Positions 57,001 to 64,000 of a stretch of DNA of 64,000 nt are shown here, piece by piece; within the stretch, counting starts at the first letter, position 1, and each line of letters opens with the position of its first letter. A program made the position numbers and the translations under genes. Under the pieces are notes generated by a model, which was given only the letters and a program-made list of their open reading frames with translations, had not been told where the DNA came from and did no database searches. This DNA comes from Streptomyces sp. TG1A-8 (lineage in GTDB: Bacteria; Actinomycetota; Actinomycetes; Streptomycetales; Streptomycetaceae). The stretch is taken from positions 62,001 to 126,000 of the forward strand of contig NZ_JASTLB010000001.1 in the NCBI RefSeq assembly GCF_030499535.1. Direction: 5' to 3'.

Positions 57001-60000
57001 AGCACTCACCCGAACGCAGCGCCTGGCTCGCCAGGTGCATCGCCACCAGCGACGACGAACACGCGGTGTCCACACTGACCGCGGGCCCCTCCAGACCGAA
57101 GGTGTACGCGATCCGTCCGGACAGGACGCTCGGCGAGGTGCCTGTGCCGAGAAAGCCCTCGACCTCCTCGGGCACCTCGGTGAGACGCGCCGCGTAGTCC
57201 TGGTACATCACTCCGGCGAACACACCGGTGGCGCTGCCCTTGAGGTCCTGAGGCCGGATGCCCGCGCGTTCGAACGCCTCCCAGGATGTCTCCAGCAGCA
57301 GCCGCTGCTGCGGGTCCATCGCCAGCGCCTCACGCGGCGAGATCCCGAAGAAACCCGGATCGAAGTCGCCCGCGGCGGTGAGGAAACCTCCTTCGCGGGC
57401 GTACGAGGTACCGCGGCGGGTGCCCTCCGGGTCGTAGAGGCCGTCCAGGTCCCAGCCGCGGTCGGCGGGGAAGGCGGCGATGGCGTCCCCGCCGGCCGCA
57501 ACCAGGTCCCACAGGTCCTCGGGAGAACGGACGTCTCCGGGGAAGCGGCAGCCGATGGAGACGATCGCGATCGGTTCGTCGACGGTGACCGACCGGACCG
57601 CCGTCGTGGGAGCCGCATCCCGCCCCTCGCCCAGCTCGGCGAGCAGGTGTTCGGCGAGCGCGAGCGGGGTCGGGTAGTCGAAGACGAGCGTCGCCGGGAG
57701 CTTGAGGCCGGTGACCGCGTTGAGCCGGTTCCGCAGCTGGACCGAGGCGAGCGAGTCGAAGCCAAGGTCGCGGAAGGCCCTGCTGCCGTCGATGACGTCG
57801 GCGGAGGTGTGGCCGAGGACCGTGGCCACACGAGTGCGGACGACGTCGACCACGGCGCCGAGGCGGTCGCCCGCGGGCAGGGCGGCGAGCTGCCCGGCCA
57901 GTGAGGTCATGTCCTCCCGGGGCTCCGCCGCGACGGCCCTGCGGGCCGGACCGCGGACCAGACCCCGCAGCAACGTCGGTACCGGGTCGGACGAGGCACG
58001 CACCACCTGCAGGTCCAGCCGCATCAGGACGAGCAGCGGGTCCGGCGCGGCCAGCGCGCGGTCGAACAGCTCCAGGCCCTGCTCGATGGTGAGCGGCGGA
58101 ATGCCGGAGCTCGCGATGCGGCGCAGATCGGCCTCGTCGAGGTGCGCGGTCATCGCGCTGGCCTGCTCCCACAGGGACCAGGCGAGGGACTGCGCGGGCA
58201 GGCCCAGGGCACGCCGGTGCCGGGCCAGCGCGTCGAGGAAGGCATTGGCGGCGGCGTAGTTGGCCTGGCCCGGGCCGCCGAAGACACCCGCGGCGGAGGA
58301 GAAGAGGACGAACGCGGACAGGTCGAGGTCGCGGGTCAGTTCATGCAGGTTGACCGCGGCGTCCGCCTTGGGCCGCAGGACGGTGTCGATCCGTTCCGGG
58401 GTCTGGGAGGTGACGACTCCGTCGTCGAGTGCGCCGGCCGCGTGGATGACGGCGCACAACGACCGGCGCAGGCTGTCGATCACCGCGGCGAGGGCGTCCC
58501 GGTCGGCGGCGTCGCAGGCCACCAAGTCGACCTCGGCGCCGAGGCCGGTGAGCTCCGCCTGCAGCTCCGGGGCGTGTCCGGTGCGGCTGAGCAGGACGAG
58601 GTGGCGTACGCCGTACCGGGTGACGAGGTGCCGGGCGAGGTGGGAGCCGAGGAGGCCGGTGCCACCGGTGATCAGCACGGTGCCGTCGAGCGCGGGCGGC
58701 CGGCCGTCGGACCGGACGCGCTCCAGACGGGGGGCGAGTACACGGGCCCCGCGCACCGCGAGCTGATCCTCGCCGGTGACGAGCGGTACCTCGCCGTCGG
58801 TGTCCACCAGCACGAAGCGGCCGGGGTGTTCCGACTGGGCGGACCTGACGAGGCCCCAGACGGCGGCGCCCGCCAGGTCGGTGACATCCTCCGCATCCGT
58901 GCAGGACACCGCTCCGGTAGTGACGAACGCCAGCTGTCCCGGCTGGTCGTCCGCGAGCCACCGCTGCACCTGCGCGAGCGCGTGGTTCAGCGCGGCCCGG
59001 ACGTCGCCACCGGGCCGGATCCGCACGGTCTCGACCGGCTCGGCGGCACCGGGCTTGGCGGACACGGGGCTCCAGGTCGGCCGGAACACCGCGTCGGCCC
59101 CCGCGACGCGGACCGCGTCGTCGGCGGGCGGACGCAGCGCCAACGACTCCACCGAGGCCACGGGCCGGCCGGCGGGGTCGGCGACGTGGACGGAGACGGC
59201 GTCCTGCCCGGCAGGGGCGATCCGGACGCGCAGGGCGGTGGCGCCCTGGGCGTGCAGGGACATGCCGGTCCAGGAGAACGGCAGCCGGGCCTCGGCGGCG
59301 TCGGCGAGTCCGGTGACGTGCAGCGCCGCGTCGAGCAGCGCGGGGTGCAGGCCGAAGTGCCGGGCCTGGCCGTGCTGGTCGTCGGGGAGCGCCACCTCGG
59401 CGAAGAGTTCGTCGTCGCGGCGCCAGGCCGCTCGCAGCCCTTGGAACGCCGGACCGTAGCCGAAGCCGGCTGCGGCGTAGCGGTCGTACATGTCGGCGGT
59501 GTCGAGCGCGGTGGCGCCCCGCGGCGGCCAGACGGTGAGGTCGGCGGCGGGGGCGACGGGCGCGGCGGAGAGGGTGCCGCTGGCGTGGCGCGTCCACTCG
59601 TCGGTGCCGTCGGGGGCCGCGTGCAGGGTCACCGTGCGACGGCCGTCCCGGTCCGAAGCTCCGACGGCGAGCTGGATGACGACGGATCCGCTCTCGGGCA
59701 GCACGAGCGGGGCCTCCAGCAGGAGTTCCTCGATCCGCTCGCAGCCCACCTGATCACCGGCGCGGCCGGCCAGCTCCAGGAACGCCGTGCCGGGCAGCAG
59801 GATCGCGTCCCGCACCGTGTGATCGGCGAGCCAGGGGTGGGTGCGGACGGAGAGGCGTCCGGTGAGCAGGGCGCCCTCGGCGTCGGCCAGCGCGACGACC
59901 GCGCCGAGCAGCGGGTGCTCGGCGGAGCCGAGTCCGGCCGCGGTCACGTCACCCTGGTGGCCGGTGTGGTCCTCCAGCCAGTAGTGATCCCGCTGGAACG

Positions 60001-62662
60001 GGTAGGTGGGCAGGTCGATCCGGCGGCCTCCGGGGAACAGGGCGCCGAGGTCGACGGGAACACCGGCGACGTGGAGCTCGGCCAGGGAGAGCAGGAACCG
60101 GTCCAGGCCGCCCGCCTCCCGGTGAAGCGTGCCGACCACGGTCCCGCCGACCGTCTCCTCGACCGCGGCGGCCAGCACGGGGTGCGGGCTGACCTCGACG
60201 AAGACGTCATGGCCCGCGGCCCCGAGCGTCCGGACGGTGGTCTCCAACTCGACTGTCTGCCGCAGGTTGCGGTACCAGTACTCGGCGTCGAGCACGGCGG
60301 TGTCCAGCAGGCCGCCGGTCACCGTGGAGTAGAAGGGGATCTCGGCGCTGCGCGGGCTCAGCCCCGCGAGGGTGCTGAGCAGCTCCCCGCGGATCTCCTC
60401 CACCTGGGCGGAGTGCGAGGCGTAGTCGACGGGGACGCGGCGGACGCGCACGTCGTCCCAGCCCTCGAGCGCGTCGAGCGCGGCTGGGTCGCCGGCGACC
60501 ACGACGGACGAGGGGCCGTTGACGGCGGCGATGGACAGGCCGGGACCGATCCGGCGCCGGGCCTCCTCCGCGGAGAGAGCGACCGAGGCCATGCCGCCGC
60601 GGTTCGCAAGGGCGCTCAGCGCCTTGCTGCGCAGGGCGACGACGCGCGCGCCGTCCTCCAGCGTCAGCGCACCGGCCACCACGGCCGCGGCGATCTCGCC
60701 CTGCGAGTGGCCGACGACGGCGTCCGGCCGGACCCCGGCGGACTGCCACAGGGCGGCGAGGGAGACCATCACGGCGAACAGCACCGGCTGGACGACGTCG
60801 ACCCGGTCGAAGTCGCCGGAGCGCAGCACGTCCTCCAGGGACCAGTCCACGTGCGGGGCGAGTGCCTCGGCGCACTGGGCGATCCGGTCGGCGAACACGG
60901 GTGAGGCGTCGAGGAGGTCCACCGCCATACCCGCCCACTGGGCGCCCTGGCCCGGGAAGACGAAGACCAGGTCGCGGGTGGGCCGGGCGGTGCCCCGGAC
61001 CAGGCCGGGGTGCTCCTCGTCGCGCTCCAGGGCCGCGAGCGCGCCGACAAGGTCGCCGATTGCGACGGCGCGGTGTTCCAGCGCGGCTCGGGTGGTGACG
61101 AGGGAGTGGCCGACATCGAGTGGATCGAGGCCGGTGAGGGCGCGCAACTGCCGCGCCTGGTCGCGCAGCGCCCCTGCGCTGCGGGCGGACAGCGCCCAGG
61201 GCACGACGGCCGGAGCGGTCACTGTGGCGGACGCGGTGTCGGTGCCCAGGTCGGCTCGGGTCTCCTCCGGGTCCTCGGGGGCCGGAGCCTGTTCCAGGAT
61301 GACGTGGCTGTTGGTGCCGCTGACTCCGAAGGAGGAGACAGCGGCACGGCGGACCCGGTCCACCGCGGGCCAGGGGAGCAGTTCGGTGGCCAGCCGGACC
61401 GTTCCGGACTCCCAGTCGACCTGGGGCGTGGGACGGCCGGCGTTCAGGGTGGGAGGCACCTGCCCCCGCTGCATGGCCTGCACCATCTTGATGATTCCGC
61501 CGACGCCCGCGGCGGCCTGGGTGTGGCCGATGTTCGACTTCAGCGAGCCCAGCAGCAGCGGCTGGTCCGGGGTGTGCGCGCGCCCGTAGGTGGCGAGCAG
61601 CGCCTGCGCCTCGATCGGGTCGCCGAGCGGCGTACCGGTGCCGTGCGCCTCGACGACGTCGACGTCGGCGGGGTTCAGCCGGGCGTCGGCCAGCGCCTTG
61701 CGGATGACCCGCTGCTGGGCGGGTCCGTTGGGGGCGGTGAGCCGGCTGCTGGCACCGTCCTGGTTGACGGCGGTGCCGCGCACCAGCGCGAGCACCGGGT
61801 GCCCGTTGCGCTGGGCGTCCGACAGCCGTTCCAGCAGGAGCATGCCCACGCCTTCGCCCCAGCCCGTGCCGTCGGCATCGGCGGCGAACGACTTGCATCG
61901 GCCGTCCCTGGCCAGGCCCCGCTGCCTGCTCATTTCGGTGAACGCGACGGGGGTCGCCATCACCATGGCACCGCCGGCCAGGGCGAGCGTGCACTCCCCG
62001 GCGCGCAGGGCGTGGGCCGCCAGGTGCAGCGCGACCAGTGAAGACGAACAGGCGGTGTCCACGCTGACCGCGGGGCCCTCGAAGCCGAAGACGTACGAGA
62101 TGCGGCCGGAGGCGACACTGTCGGAGTTGCCTCCGGCCAGGAAGCCCTCGACCTCCTCGGGCACGTGGCGCAGGCGGGAGCCGTAGTCCTGGTACTGGAT
62201 ACCAGCGAAGACGCCGACCTGCGCGCCGCGCTGGGCCTGCGGGTCGATGCCGGCCCGCTCGAACGCCTCCCAGGTGGTCTCCAGCAGCAGCCGTTGCTGC
62301 GGGTCCATCGCGAGCGCCTCGTGCGGCGAGATACCGAAGAACTGCGGCTCGAAGCCCGCGATCGAGTCGAGGAAGCCGCCCTCACGGGCGTAGCTGCTGT
62401 CCGCCCGGACGCCTTCCGGGTCGTACAGGCGCTCCAGGTCCCAGCCGCGGTCCGACGGGAACGGTGTGATGGCGTCCGTGCCCGAGGCGACCATGCGCCA
62501 CAGGTCCTCGGGGCTGTTCACGCCGCCCGGGTAGCGGCAGGCCATGCCCACGATGGCGATGGGCTCGGTGTCCCTGGCCTCGAGCTTGGCCAGCCGCTGA
62601 CGCGTGCGGTGCAGATCGCTCGTGACCCGCTTCAGGTAGGTGCGGAGCTTGTCGTCGTTCAC
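42065..62662 (-). CDS. bafAIV: Four-module type I PKS (modules for C10/C11 to C4/C5, BafAIV type)
   Basis: About 6,865 aa from GTG 62662; the longer frame upstream is not PKS. N-terminal docking [17 protein letters not shown]. Module A: KS Cys205, AT Ser653, DH His948, KR Tyr1469, ACP Ser1637. Module B: KS Cys1868, AT Ser2314, DH His2611, ER about 3014-3306 ([20 protein letters not shown]), KR Tyr3459, ACP Ser3624. Module C: KS Cys3853, AT Ser4279, KR only (Tyr4901), ACP Ser5063. Module D: KS Cys5294, AT Ser5740, DH His6037, KR Tyr6580, ACP Ser6746, then C-terminal docking. All four ATs have GHSQGE and Y-A-S-H, predicting methylmalonyl-CoA. KRs A, B and D have an L-D-D motif (B-type); C lacks it and has W and H before Tyr (A2-like). 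This predicts a methyl-branched alkene, a methyl with CH2, a methyl with OH, and a methyl alkene, as in bafilomycin C11-C4. Confidence 0.92.
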   Translation of the reverse strand: MNDDKLRTYLKRVTSDLHRTRQRLAKLEARDTEPIAIVGMACRYPGGVNSPEDLWRMVASGTDAITPFPSDRGWDLERLYDPEGVRADSSYAREGGFLDSIAGFEPQFFGISPHEALAMDPQQRLLLETTWEAFERAGIDPQAQRGAQVGVFAGIQYQDYGSRLRHVPEEVEGFLAGGNSDSVASGRISYVFGFEGPAVSVDTACSSSLVALHLAAHALRAGECTLALAGGAMVMATPVAFTEMSRQRGLARDGRCKSFAADADGTGWGEGVGMLLLERLSDAQRNGHPVLALVRGTAVNQDGASSRLTAPNGPAQQRVIRKALADARLNPADVDVVEAHGTGTPLGDPIEAQALLATYGRAHTPDQPLLLGSLKSNIGHTQAAAGVGGIIKMVQAMQRGQVPPTLNAGRPTPQVDWESGTVRLATELLPWPAVDRVRRAAVSSFGVSGTNSHVILEQAPAPEDPEETRADLGTDTASATVTAPAVVPWALSARSAGALRDQARQLRALTGLDPLDVGHSLVTTRAALEHRAVAIGDLVGALAALERDEEHPGLVRGTARPTRDLVFVFPGQGAQWAGMAVDLLDASPVFADRIAQCAEALAPHVDWSLEDVLRSGDFDRVDVVQPVLFAVMVSLAALWQSAGVRPDAVVGHSQGEIAAAVVAGALTLEDGARVVALRSKALSALANRGGMASVALSAEEARRRIGPGLSIAAVNGPSSVVVAGDPAALDALEGWDDVRVRRVPVDYASHSAQVEEIRGELLSTLAGLSPRSAEIPFYSTVTGGLLDTAVLDAEYWYRNLRQTVELETTVRTLGAAGHDVFVEVSPHPVLAAAVEETVGGTVVGTLHREAGGLDRFLLSLAELHVAGVPVDLGALFPGGRRIDLPTYPFQRDHYWLEDHTGHQGDVTAAGLGSAEHPLLGAVVALADAEGALLTGRLSVRTHPWLADHTVRDAILLPGTAFLELAGRAGDQVGCERIEELLLEAPLVLPESGSVVIQLAVGASDRDGRRTVTLHAAPDGTDEWTRHASGTLSAAPVAPAADLTVWPPRGATALDTADMYDRYAAAGFGYGPAFQGLRAAWRRDDELFAEVALPDDQHGQARHFGLHPALLDAALHVTGLADAAEARLPFSWTGMSLHAQGATALRVRIAPAGQDAVSVHVADPAGRPVASVESLALRPPADDAVRVAGADAVFRPTWSPVSAKPGAAEPVETVRIRPGGDVRAALNHALAQVQRWLADDQPGQLAFVTTGAVSCTDAEDVTDLAGAAVWGLVRSAQSEHPGRFVLVDTDGEVPLVTGEDQLAVRGARVLAPRLERVRSDGRPPALDGTVLITGGTGLLGSHLARHLVTRYGVRHLVLLSRTGHAPELQAELTGLGAEVDLVACDAADRDALAAVIDSLRRSLCAVIHAAGALDDGVVTSQTPERIDTVLRPKADAAVNLHELTRDLDLSAFVLFSSAAGVFGGPGQANYAAANAFLDALARHRRALGLPAQSLAWSLWEQASAMTAHLDEADLRRIASSGIPPLTIEQGLELFDRALAAPDPLLVLMRLDLQVVRASSDPVPTLLRGLVRGPARRAVAAEPREDMTSLAGQLAALPAGDRLGAVVDVVRTRVATVLGHTSADVIDGSRAFRDLGFDSLASVQLRNRLNAVTGLKLPATLVFDYPTPLALAEHLLAELGEGRDAAPTTAVRSVTVDEPIAIVSIGCRFPGDVRSPEDLWDLVAAGGDAIAAFPADRGWDLDGLYDPEGTRRGTSYAREGGFLTAAGDFDPGFFGISPREALAMDPQQRLLLETSWEAFERAGIRPQDLKGSATGVFAGVMYQDYAARLTEVPEEVEGFLGTGTSPSVLSGRIAYTFGLEGPAVSVDTACSSSLVAMHLASQALRSGECSLALAGGVTVMATPALFTEFSRQRGLAADGRCKAFADAADGAGFGEGVGVVLLERLSDARRNGHPVLAVVRGSAVNQDGASNGLSAPNGPSQQRVIRQALANAGLKPSEVDAVEAHGTGTSLGDPIEAQALLATYGQDRDRPLWLGSLKSNIGHTQAAAGVAGVIKMVLAMRHGVLPRTLHVDEPSTHVDWSVGKVELLTEERPWADEDGPRRAGVSSFGVSGTNAHLILEQAPVEGPVSAAVDAEGSVSSSVVSCVVPWVVSGRSVDALRAQAGRLVSLAGADRAAVGAALAGRSVFEHRAVVVGGSGVELEAALGAVVAGESLAGTVTGVASAVGKTVFVFPGQGSQWAGMAVELLDCSPVFAARFEECGRALAPYVDWSLPEVVASGEFGRVDVVQPVLWAVMVSLAALWESVGVRPAAVVGHSQGEIAAAVVSGALSLEDGARVVALRSRAITALAGRGGMVSVPLPVEQVGGLLPEGVSVAAVNGPSSVVVAGDPAGLEEILGRVERARRIPVDYASHSAQVEEIREEVLRVLKQISPRPAVVPFYSTVDTQWLTGEELGAGYWFRNLRQTVRFETAVRDLAAAGHDVFVEVSAHPVLTMGVDEALGDGAVVSGTLRRDEGGMRRFLTSVAELFVRGVEVDWSPFFAGTPAYRDLPTYPFQRKRYWLEVKAAGSGDVSAAGLRSAGHPLLGAALALADAEGQLFTGRLSLRTHPWLADHAVNGTVLLPGTAFLELAQHAAEQLGCGTVEELTLETPLILPDHGGLAIQVVVGAPDADGSRRLTIHGRADDAPADREWTRYAGGSLALATAATDFTARTWPPVGSESLEFDGYYDRMAGNGFVYGPAFRGLRAAWRHGDTLFAEVALPHEQGEDAHAYGLHPALLDAALQAAGLGAFFPGDEARLPFTWRGVSLLASGARVLRVRIRPDGPDSIAIAAADESGAPVVTVDSLVVRPLNPLLFHGPRDLPYHFQWPVMPLEADGTHPEPEIFVVDAGTAHEATTQVLARLQRALSEEGTLVIRTRMAVATEPGADVDPAHAAVWGLVRSAQAEHPDRFVLIDSDEASDHLVAAAAATGEPQLAIREGVAHQSRLARYSAGDILLPPAETSAWLLGTTERGTLENLALLPAPELTAPLADGEVRIEVRAAGMNFRDALNALGLLPGEPGPLGIEGAGVVTGTGPGVTDLAVGDRVCGVFAGCYGPIAVTDRRLLGRMPADWTFEQAAAVPVVFLTAYRGLVDLAGLRAGESVLVHAAAGGVGMAAVQLARHLGAEVYGTASTGKWEATGLAADHLASSRTAEFESTFLTATDGRGVDVVLNSLTGELTDASLRLMPRGGRFIEMGKTDLRDPEQVASAYEGVRYRAFELMDAGPDRIHEMLTEVLALFEQGVLTPLPTRSWDLRRAREGLRFLSQAKHVGKLVLIPPRRLDPDRAVLVTGGSGVLAGLVARHLVAEHGIRHLVMLSRSGNAPDIPGADVRSFACDVSDRDALAEVLGTLERPLTAVVHTAGVLDDGVLADLTPERLARVFGAKADAASYLHELTRDQDLAAFVLFSSAAGVFGAPGQGNYAAANAFLDGLAQHRRAVGLPAQSLAWGMWTERSGLTARLDDDDIARMARSGMTPLSSEQGLALLDAALATDLAAPVMVRVDHDALRRQETLAPVLRGLVRAPVRRASAGPADGSSFGDRLAAMPEPERQQHVLGLVLGAAAVVLGHASADLVEPGKAFRELGFDSLTAVELRNRLTKATGLKLPATLVFDYPTPAVLTAHLLTSSVGTHTVKAAPTVVASDEPIAIVAMGCRFPGGVSTPDQLWELLAAGGDAITGLPTDRGWNVSRLYDADADRVGTSYVREGGFLEAVGEFDAGFFGISPREALAMDPQQRLLLETTWETFERAGIDSVSLKGTPGGVFIGTNSQDYISLLAGAPEAGEGYIATGNSASVVSGRISYTFGLEGPAVTVDTACSSSLVALHLASQALRSGECTLALAGGVMVMATPGGFVEFSRQRGLAVDGRCKSFAAGADGFGMSEGVGVLLLERLSDARRNGHPVLAVIRGSAVNQDGASNGLTAPNGPSQQRVIRQALANAGLKPSEVDAVEAHGTGTSLGDPIEAQALLATYGQDRDRPLWLGSVKSNIGHTQAAAGVAGVMKMVLAMQHDVLPRTLHAEEPSPHIDWSAGRVELLTEAREWRDGDNPRRAGVSSFGISGTNAHVIIESVPPAAETAAPPVTVVPWLLSGKTPQAVRAQAERLLSVVDDNPVDVGHTLASRTAFEYRSFVVGRDAQDRAAGLADLDQPVAAGVGRTVFVFPGQGSQWAGMAVELLDCSPVFAARFEECGRALAPYVDWSLPEVVASGEFGRVDVVQPVLWAVMVSLAALWESVGVRPAAVVGHSQGEIAAAVVSGALSLEDGARVVALRSRAITALAGRGGMVSVPLPVEQVGGLLPEGVSVAAVNGPSSVVVAGDPAGLEEILGRVERARRIPVDYASHSAQVEEIREEVLRVLKQISPRPAVVPFYSTVDTQWLTGEELGAGYWFRNLRQTVRFETAVRDLAAAGHDVFVEVSAHPVLTMGIEETAGHGDGGTPVLAVGTLRRDDGGMRRFLTSLGTAWAHGAEVDAAALYPGGRQVALPTYPFQRERYWLAPPSPEVSTDSWRYRVTWRPATPAARPLPGRWLLIVPEGCREEAWVTGVLRALTERGAQVAEHVVPVGAGRKELATALGDRPQPDGVLSLLALAERPDPAHPGLTTGLALTTVLTQALNDVRWTAPLWCLTHGATSAAGDAELRHPAQAAVWGLGRVIGLEHPEFWGGLADLPPDYDDRSAAALCEVLAGGGDEDQWAIRAHTTLVRRLVRALPDGRPARRAWRPQGTVLVTGATGAVGPYIARWLAAAGAEHLVLASRRGADVPGAAELTAELAEAGTRLDYTGCDVTDRAAVADLVARLAEEGTPVRVVVHAAALIQIASLADTSLTEFEDVVHAKAAGAVHLAELLPDLDAFILFSSIAGVWGSGDHGAYAAANAFLDAYAEHLRGRGVPATSIAWGIWNTPNLADASTMPGGLDMDRVRRQGLPFIDPQLAVSALQRALDDDVTVLAVAEVDWSRFAPVFTSTRPRPLLDEIPEVAALAREESPAATPVAAALSEAELVGLVRDQVASVLGHSGGDAVDPKRAFRDIGFDSLTAVELRNRLNAATGLRLPTTVVFDHPNVHAIARHLREELTDDASAPAAPVAVAVAADDEPIALVAMSCRFPGGVSTPEELWTLLRAGGDAISDFPADRGWDLDGLYDPDPDKAGTSYTRHGGFLDGAGDFDPVFFGISPREAITMDPQQRLLLETAWEAFERGGIDPESQRGERTGVFIGTGYQGYGANAEIPEGLQGQMVTGGSASVTSGRIAYTFGLEGPAVSVDTACSSSLVAMHLASQALRSGECSLALAGGVTVMANPEGFVGFSRQRGLAADGRCKAFADAADGMGMSEGVGMVLLERLSDARRNGHEVLAVIRGSATNQDGASNGLSAPNGLAQQRVIRQALANAGLKPSDVHAVEAHGTGTTLGDPIEAQALLATYGQDREEPLWLGSIKSNIGHTQLASGVAGVIKMVLAMRHGVLPRTLHVDEPSTHVDWSVGKVELLTEERPWADEDGPRRAGVSSFGVSGTNAHLILEQAPVEGPVSAAVDAEGPVSSSVVSCVVPWVVSGRSVDALRAQAGRLVSLAGADRAAVGAALAGRSVFEHRAVVVGGSGVELEAALGAVVAGESLAGTVTGVASAVGKTVFVFPGQGSQWAGMAVELLDCSPVFAARFEECGRALAPYVDWSLPEVVASGEFGRVDVVQPVLWAVMVSLAALWESVGVRPAAVVGHSQGEIAAAVVSGALSLEDGARVVALRSRAITALAGRGGMVSVPLPVEQVGGLLPEGVSVAAVNGPSSVVVAGDPAGLEEILGRVERARRIPVDYASHSAQVEEIREEVLRVLKQISPRPAVVPFYSTVDTQWLTGEELGAGYWFRNLRQTVRFETAVRDLAAAGHDVFVEVSAHPVLTMGVDEALGDGAVVSGTLRRDEGGMRRFLTSVAELFVRGVEVDWSPFFAGTPAYRDLPTYPFQRKRYWLEVKAVGSGDVSAAGLRSAGHPLLGAALALADAEGQLFTGRLSLRTHPWLADHAVNGTVLLPGTAFLELAQHAAEQLGCGTVEELTLETPLILPDHGGLILQLSVGAADGSGRRSLGLYAREEDTAAEQEWTRHATGALATGTAAADGLTGQWPPAGAESLDTTDLYARFAEQGYQYGPGFQGLRAAWRRGDEVYAEVTLPETQRASAREFGLHPALLDAALHALWLAAVEAGPSAGEAPGIRLPFSWGKASLFASGATSLRVRLTTTGSHEVAITVADATGFPVAAIESLVMRPVAAGQMEAARVRSLFRVDWHPVTATGAAVPAYEVVDFTAPDDDAHAVVHRALARVQEWLAGDQDDRRLVFVTRNAAGPDPRDAVHASVWGLVRAAQSEHPDQFVLVDLDVTDDADTLVSAAVACGEPQVAVRGGAVLAARLVRAAPTGREPKWDPNGTVLVTGAGGVLGGLTARHLVTRHGVRDLVLIGRSGPDPELVKELTTAGARVVAARCDAADRTAMSEVIAAIPADRPLTGVVHAAGVLDDAPVTSLTPEQVDRVLRPKADAAQLLDELTRDLRLSAFVLFSSASATFGAAGQANYAAANAFLDTLAVRRRAAGLPAQSLGWGFWEQRSAMTGRLGEREVARLTGGGVRPINSSDGLALFDAASAMDEAVLVPIHLDLSSQGDKIPPLLRHLVRPAVRRTPAVAEGSGGTTSFRERLAGMPEEEQRAALSHLVRSTVAAVVAYDGPAAVDPDLTFTGLGFDSLMAVELRNRLSTAVGTRLTPTLAFDYPTASSLAGYLYDKLGLAPAAADEPGGGPEDSEIREALASVTVDQLRASGVLDVILRLAEEGRQQTAADRISHIQSMDVDDLVRWASALGNDNS
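44418..46248. repeat. Long near-identical direct repeat, copy in module D
   Basis: About 1.83 kb matching 54,696-56,526 at a constant offset of 10,278 bases with only a handful of differences seen by eye (for example GACGGCC/GCGGCC near 44,694). It covers the end of the KS-AT linker, the whole AT and the start of the DH. Confidence 0.85.
49290..50092. repeat. Near-identical repeat, AT core copy in module C
   Basis: About 800 bases matching 44,907-45,709 (offset 4,383) and the corresponding part of module B. Only the AT core is shared; the flanking linker sequence of module C is different on both sides. Confidence 0.85.
54696..56526. repeat. Long near-identical direct repeat, copy in module B
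   Basis: Partner of 44,418-46,248. Divergence starts sharply beyond 56,526, where the KS sequence reads CACACCCGCCGCCGCC against CACACCTGAAGCGAGC in module D. Confidence 0.85.
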
Positions 62663-62688
62663 TGCTGTCCCTCTACCTTGGTGGGCGG

Positions 62689-64000
62689 TCACGACATGCC
62701 CAGTTCGTTGTCGATGAAGTCGAAGATCTCGTCGTCGTCGGCCGAGTCGAGGAGTTGGTCCACGCGGTCGACCTCGCTCGCCGAGCCCGCCTTGGCCAAC
62801 AGATCCCGCAACCGGCCGGCTAGCTCGTCGCGGTAGCGCTCGTCGTCCAGGAGGACGGTGAGCCGCTCCAGCTCGGCGACGCCCGGCAGTCGCCCGTCCG
62901 CCGGCTCCAGAACAAGTTCGGCTGCGAGGTAGCCGGCGATGGCCCGGCACGACGGGTAGTCGAAGAGCAGGGTGGCGGGAAGCCGCAGTCCGGTGACCGC
63001 GCCCAGCCGGTTGCGCAGTTCGACCGCGGTCAGCGAGTCAAAGCCCACCTCGAGAAGGCCACGGTCGACATCGACGGAGCCGGCCTCGGTGAATCCCAGC
63101 ACGGTGGCGGTGTGGTCACGGACCAGGTCGATCAGGGCCCGGTCGCGTTGTGTGTCCGTCATGCCGGACAGCCGCTGAGCCAGGCCCGCCGCCTCTGCGG
63201 CGCCGGTGGTGGCGTCGGCGGCGCTGCGCCGTACGGTCGAGCGCACCAGTCCCCGCAGCACCGCGGGCACCTCGCCCTGCGCCTGGACCGCCTTGGTGTC
63301 CAGGCGCAGCGGCAGCAGGACCGGCTGGTCCTCGCTGAGCGCTGTGTCGAACAGCTCCAGGCCCTCCGCGGGCGGGAAGGCGATGATGCCGCCCCGGGCG
63401 ATGCGCTTGAAGTCGTTCTCATCGAGGTGGCCGCTCATGCCGGCGTCGTTGGCCCACAGGCCCCAGGCCAGCGAGGCGGCCGGCAGTCCCTGGGCCCTGC
63501 GGTGGTGGGACAGGGCGTCCAGGAAGGCGTTGCCCGCCGCGTAGTTGGCCTGCCCCATGCCGCCGAAGACGCCGGCCACGGAGGAGAAGACCACGAAGGC
63601 CGACAGGTCCAGGTCCGCGGTGAGTTCCTGGAGGTTGAGGACCGCGTCGACCTTGGGCCGTAGGACCACGTCCAGTTGCTCGTCGGTGATGGCTGCCACG
63701 ATGCCGTCCCGCACCACACCGGCGGTGTGGACGACGGCCGTGACCGGGAACGCGGACGGGACCGCGGCAAGCAGGGCGGCGAGCGCGTCGCGGTCGGCGA
63801 CGTCACAGGCCGCCACCTCGACTTCGGCGCCCAGCGCCGTGAGCTCCTCCTGCAGCCGCGCGGCGCCTTCGCCGGCGGGGCCGCTGCGGCTGGTCAACAG
63901 AAGTCGTCCGACCCCGTGTTCGGTGACCAGGTGCCGGGACACGTGGGCACCGATCGCGCCGGTGCCGCCGGTCACCAGGACGGTGCCGCCGCGCTCCCAC
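62689..64000 (-). CDS. C-terminal end of an upstream PKS protein (KR-ACP-docking), partial
   Basis: About 436 residues visible, continuing beyond the right edge. It starts inside a KR ([21 protein letters not shown]) with catalytic block [20 protein letters not shown]. The motif before it reads [11 protein letters not shown] where B-type KRs have L-D-D. An ACP follows ([20 protein letters not shown]) and then a C-terminal docking segment ([20 protein letters not shown]) that should meet the N-terminal coil of the four-module protein. Its stop is 26 bases before that gene. In the bafilomycin order this would be the protein ending with the module that makes the C12-C13 alkene (BafAIII type), but no AT or KS is visible. 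Confidence 0.85.
   Translation of the reverse strand, partial: WERGGTVLVTGGTGAIGAHVSRHLVTEHGVGRLLLTSRSGPAGEGAARLQEELTALGAEVEVAACDVADRDALAALLAAVPSAFPVTAVVHTAGVVRDGIVAAITDEQLDVVLRPKVDAVLNLQELTADLDLSAFVVFSSVAGVFGGMGQANYAAGNAFLDALSHHRRAQGLPAASLAWGLWANDAGMSGHLDENDFKRIARGGIIAFPPAEGLELFDTALSEDQPVLLPLRLDTKAVQAQGEVPAVLRGLVRSTVRRSAADATTGAAEAAGLAQRLSGMTDTQRDRALIDLVRDHTATVLGFTEAGSVDVDRGLLEVGFDSLTAVELRNRLGAVTGLRLPATLLFDYPSCRAIAGYLAAELVLEPADGRLPGVAELERLTVLLDDERYRDELAGRLRDLLAKAGSASEVDRVDQLLDSADDDEIFDFIDNELGMS

Noticed and set aside
42065..62950. Four-module PKS starting at 62,950 rather than 62,662
   Set aside because: The extra 95 residues are Arg/Pro/Gly-rich and lie over the end of the preceding PKS gene. 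The GTG at 62,662 begins a normal docking domain.

Overview
The window is high-GC actinomycete DNA, almost certainly Streptomyces or a close relative such as Kitasatospora. The GC-rich codon usage, GTG and TTG starts, a SARP/AfsR-type regulator, Streptomyces-type insertion sequences and a giant modular type I polyketide synthase (PKS) all point that way. It falls into two contrasting halves.

Positions 1 to about 21,500 are an accessory zone dominated by mobile DNA and its wreckage. Intact genes are scattered through it: a MarR regulator divergent from an alpha/beta hydrolase and a PPOX-type oxidoreductase, a sigma region-4 protein, a membrane-anchored Mrr-like nuclease, a pentapeptide-repeat membrane protein, a 355-aa tyrosine recombinase and a nucleotidyltransferase of the resistance type. 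Around them lie broken genes: a second recombinase with an amber codon, a DnaQ-like exonuclease with an early TGA, and a GNAT acetyltransferase with a frameshift. The clearest structure is a nest of insertions. An istB fragment is split by a 5.1-kb Tn554-like element carrying recombinases, a small HTH gene and a nucleotidyltransferase. One of its recombinases is split by a complete IS3-family element with a 3-bp target duplication. An IS21-family element with repeated ends and at least three IS6-family remnants follow.

Positions 21,718 to 64,000 hold the right-hand part of a plecomacrolide (bafilomycin/hygrolidin-type) gene cluster. On the plus strand are an AfsR-like regulator, a type II thioesterase, a metallophosphoesterase and a phosphopantetheinyl transferase. 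After a scarred interval comes a five-gene operon for methoxymalonyl-ACP (O-methyltransferase, 3-hydroxyacyl dehydrogenase, ACP, acyl dehydrogenase, FkbH-like). On the minus strand, reading right to left, are the end of one PKS protein, a four-module PKS of about 6,865 aa, a one-module PKS with thioesterase, an acyltransferase-fold protein and an adenylating enzyme. The module order (DH-KR; DH-ER-KR; KR; DH-KR; then a non-methylmalonyl AT with DH-KR-TE) reproduces carbons C11 to C1 of the bafilomycin macrolactone, including a 2-methoxy-2-enoate at C1 to C3. The last two genes match in fold, order and position the fumaryl transferase and fumarate adenylyltransferase (Orf2/Orf3) described for bafilomycin A1 to C1. 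A fumarate-esterified plecomacrolide is therefore the best product guess. The loading module and early modules lie beyond the right edge.

The border between the halves (26.4-28.3 kb) is scarred: the PPTase 3' end runs into an IS fragment, a deleted IS6 copy follows, and next to it is a 46-codon stub of a PKS gene (docking domain plus the first KS residues). This suggests the left flank of the cluster was rearranged by insertion sequences.
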